This document shows positions 60,751 through 64,000 of a stretch of DNA of 64,000 nt, in pieces. The first letter of the stretch is position 1. Every line of letters begins with the position of its first letter. The DNA comes from Prochilodus magdalenae (taxonomy: Eukaryota; Chordata; Actinopteri; Characiformes; Prochilodontidae). The notes beneath the pieces are model-generated. The model was not told where the DNA came from. It saw only the letters and a list, made by a program, of their open reading frames with translations, and did no database searches. Location: the NCBI GenBank assembly GCA_024036415.1, contig JAMWET010005072.1, positions 247,501 to 311,500 of the forward strand, given 5' to 3'. Made by a program: the position numbers and the translations under genes.

Positions 60751-61945
60751 AATGTGGATTTAAAGTTTTGAACCTGCACTTTATACATCAGTTCTCTCTT
60801 TATTACACTGAGAAATCATTTATATGAAATATCATTTTCAGGACCAACAACATCCTAGAGTTAAGTAACGTTTAAATATTGTTTTAACGTTATCTTATGG
60901 CATCCATAAGGAATACATCTACCATGTATTAAGCAAATTCGTGGAATGTGTATGAATACACTGATGGATCCAGCCCACTGCCGGCTATGTGGAAAAAGAA
61001 GTATGAAAGGGCCTATAGCCAGCAACTCCTATAGAGCATAAGGAACAAGAATGTGGACAAAAGCACAGAACAGAGGCTTGGCTGCTCTCTCAGTTCAGAA
61101 ACTGGAGTCATGTCCTCAAACATAAACCGCACTTGTTTCAACAAGCACCACACATTTAGCATCTGAGCTCCGAGCCATAGGAAATGTGCAGGACGGAGGA
61201 CCAATCCAGACATTAACCCTAACGGCAGTGCAAACAAAGCTGTTTCCACTTTAGTGGCAAAGTAAACAAATACATTCTAATTGAAAATTGCCGATCATAA
61301 CTCACAGCAGAAACCTCTGAAGACAGGACCAGCTGTGAAGGCACCCGGAGCGTTAAATGAATAGTTTGAAGTGATGTAAATGGATCCTGACCAGTAGGTT
61401 CAGATCCGGTCGTGGGCTATAACTCGAGTTCAGTGTAGATGGCAGATGGCTGATCACACTCCCCGTTACAGGATTGACGGGATCTCTAGATACTTACTCT
61501 CTAGGTACCTCACTAGAGTGAGATACATCTAACAGCTGGAAGGCAACCTACGTCCAGCTCAGGTCAGGTGCTGCACATATGGCATTGTACCTGTATTAGA
61601 TGGCACGGTGAGCAGCAGAGAAGGCAGATGGTGGCCAAATGGATCGCCGATGTTGTGACAGCAGCATGGACATGGCTTCAGGCGTTTGTGTTGGCTAGGA
61701 CTGGACATGCCCAGGGAAATGACTTGAGCTGATAGTTTGCCAGAACGCTCAACCTGTGCTTTATAGGGGAGGGAGGGGAAAGTGCAGCGGCCACAAGTGG
61801 AGGCTTCTGGGAGGCGGATGGGCCTAATGTTGCTTATAAGCTCACTGGATGAAAGAATGATCACCTATGATTGAAACACACCTAGTAATACCGACCACGA
61901 ACATGAATAGCAGTTCAGTGTGATTGGATCTCCAATCTTCCAATT
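60751..61945. other. no recognised gene
   Basis: Open frames of up to 101 codons without a recognisable domain. Confidence 0.35.
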
Positions 61946-61949
61946 TCTG

Positions 61950-62130
61950 GACAAGACCTGTATGACCGTACGCTTCCATACACCTGCAGATTCAGCTACC
62001 TCCTTTACTCTGTGGCCTCCCGTATGAATCCCATCACTCACACCCGCCGGTATTTATAGCCCCATTCTCCTTATGCAGCGCCACCTGCAGGATCCTGATG
62101 ATACTGCCAGCCTAAACGGTCAATGCGACT
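61950..62130 (-). repeat. dispersed repeat family C, copy 3, shortened
   Basis: It shares gaccgtacgcttccatacac and tgcagcgccacctgcagga with 2178-2500; about 110 bp of the interior are missing. Confidence 0.55.
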
Positions 62131-62267
62131 CATTTTCTGAGCTTATGTCATTGTTTGTTAGTGTGAAACTAACACTTTGGGGGTTTTTATGTTGGGCCTA
62201 CAGCTTGTGGTGACCTGCCAGTGCTTCGTACGCGGCTTTCATCCTGTGCTGCTAATAAAGAGTGTTA

Positions 62268-62660
62268 TTTGGGGGGGTGTCACAGAACAGATCCACAACC
62301 GAGGTGAAGAGTCAAGTGCAGGTTTAATAGGCAAATATTCAAAGTCCAAAAACAGTCCAGCTTCGATATCAGAAAATCCGTCCAACGATAAACAAACAAG
62401 AATGCAGCCAAAAACTGAGATACCAAAGCCGAAAACCATAAACAAAGCAGGGGTACAAAACCAGAAAACGCAATACATACAAAGGAACGGTTCAGAATTG
62501 TAGGAAACACCAAACAAGTCTTCACACAGATCAAAGGCCAACATGGAGGCTTTAAACATACAAAATGGCCTCGGATTGCAATCAGGTGGGAAACCCAGGG
62601 CTAAAACTCAGGTGAGGGCGACCTCTGTGGGCAGGGAGGGATAACAGCAGCCTGAGATGT
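62268..62660. repeat. possible dispersed element (cacagaacagatccacaacc)
   Basis: The character of 62275-62600 (gtgcaggtttaataggcaaa, gaacggttcagaattgtagg) is like a retroelement terminus, but no pair is present. Confidence 0.3.
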
Positions 62661-64000
62661 GACAGGGGGAATCTTACTCTCCACTTTGTGTCTGACTTGA
62701 TGTGTCTACAGTGATGCTACAGAATCATATGTCTTAAAGGCACAGTAACAAAAACAAAAGAGAGGTTGCAAAATGGTTGCGTAAAAAGTGTGGCTGTTTT
62801 TAATATGGTACACCACAAGACTGTCATAAATTGACAGTGGGAAAACTAGAAAGTTGCAGAATATTTACAATTACACAGTGTGGCCAACTTGAGCTAGACA
62901 GAAACCACATCTCCCCATAGAAAATATACTATTTACATAGCTGTTATTTTGTTTTCTTGTTCTTTCTGAACACTCCAAAGCACACTGCAAGTGCTTAATT
63001 TCCTGATCCATCCATATGGATAAAACACCCATGCCCCATATTGTTGCAGGGCACCAGTACTGGCATTAACAGTATATTGCATTCTCTGTAGGAATGTTGC
63101 AAATCTCCACCAAAAATAAAGGCAAGGCCACTTGCATAACATTGTTGTCATGACTAGAACAAGGCAGCAGGTTTTCAAGGGAAAGTGGAATTTTCCATGA
63201 CACAGAAAAGAAAAACAGAGACAGAATAACAGCTGTAAGAAATATGGAGAATCAACATACTTGTTCAAACTAGACCAGCTAACAGAGCCACTCCGCTAAC
63301 TGTCATGTTCTCAAGTCACTTAGCATCCCTCTCCAGTATGAGCACCCAAAAACCAATCACATTAAAGCCGTTATTACACGCAGTAAGTCCACTTGAATTG
63401 TTTTGAAGGGCATGGCCCTTTCACCAACACATAAAACTCTCATGGCGCCTTGTGCCATAGTCCAGACTCAACTGTGCCGTGTGAAGTGTTGTTAAGCGAA
63501 ACGGCAACCCCGACACAGAGGCGCAATAAAACCGCCTTATTTCACAACGGATAAAAATAAAACGGCTTATGAAGGCCGTGTTGAGAATGACTTCCATACG
63601 ATTGAGACTACACTGACGCCTCTTTCTGGCAGCGCCCCTAACCACAAACTCATTTCTGGGGCCGGGACTCTGGACTCCTAATGGCCTTCCCATACTGCCT
63701 CCAGCTTGACTGAACTGTATGTCCAATGTAATTTGCGTCAGCATGGTTGGCTCGCACCTGGTACTAGATATGTTCTCTCCTTTGGGAGCTGAGGACAATG
63801 ATCATGCACGTACTTGACGTACTTGGAAGAAGTAGGCCTGTATGTGCTCCACCCAAAAACATTTCTAAGCTGCTTTGCCAACAAGAGCAACCCAGTTAGC
63901 CATGGAGGATACATATCTGTACTCACTGGTCTTATCTGTATCACACTGGTCATGCACTCCACACCTCATGGGAGGTATTTTTATAGAGCTAGATACGATT
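62661..64000. other. no recognised gene
   Basis: Two minus-strand frames (111 and 125 codons) lack domains and splice support. Confidence 0.35.

Noticed and set aside
1..64000. A novel multi-gene system (defence, biosynthetic or viral)
   Set aside because: Apart from scara3, all coding-like signal traces to transposase or reverse-transcriptase relics or to tandem-repeat artefacts; no endogenous virus genes were recognised.

Overview
The window is eukaryotic genomic DNA, almost certainly from a ray-finned fish and probably an otophysan (characin, catfish or similar). The evidence is GT-AG introns, many Tc1-like and hAT-like DNA transposons and MITEs with TA or 8-bp target duplications, tRNA-derived SINE-like repeats, L2/Rex-like LINE tails, and abundant micro- and minisatellites. 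I see nothing prokaryotic: no operons, CRISPR arrays or ribosome binding sites.

One protein-coding gene can be reconstructed with confidence: scara3 (scavenger receptor class A member 3, also called CSR1) on the + strand. Seven coding exons run from the ATG at 11554 to the TGA at 36706-36708. They join to 1767 nt (588 codons plus stop) and every intron is phase 1. The protein is a type II membrane protein: short acidic cytoplasmic tail, one membrane helix (exon 4), a long N-glycosylated coiled-coil stalk (exon 6) and an uninterrupted 47-triplet collagen-like tail (exon 7). The 3'UTR probably ends near an AATAAA at 39118.

Layout. 1-11.4 kb is upstream DNA packed with transposon relics. 11.4-39.1 kb is scara3; intron 1 (12.6 kb) holds a large CA-repeat cluster and several Tc1-like relics, while introns 2, 3 and 4 are largely filled by two minisatellites (42-bp and 63-bp units). 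The 63-bp array lies on both sides of the membrane-helix exon. 39.1-64 kb is gene-poor and repeat-rich: a 20-bp minisatellite inside a dispersed element, a long 42-bp-unit minisatellite field with higher-order and segmental duplications (47.1-53.2 kb), more Tc1-like relics, a 21-bp minisatellite (59.6-60.2 kb) and no gene I can name.

Most long open frames are artefacts of tandem repeats whose unit is a multiple of three (63, 42, 24, 21 bp) or lacks stops. I found no convincing novel biological system. The points most worth checking are the scara3 exon and phase structure, the MITE families with shared internal deletions and nested insertions, the duplicated transposon-minisatellite junction at 49.6/52.8 kb with a near-perfect palindrome at its edge, and one orphan exon-like segment near 48.8 kb.
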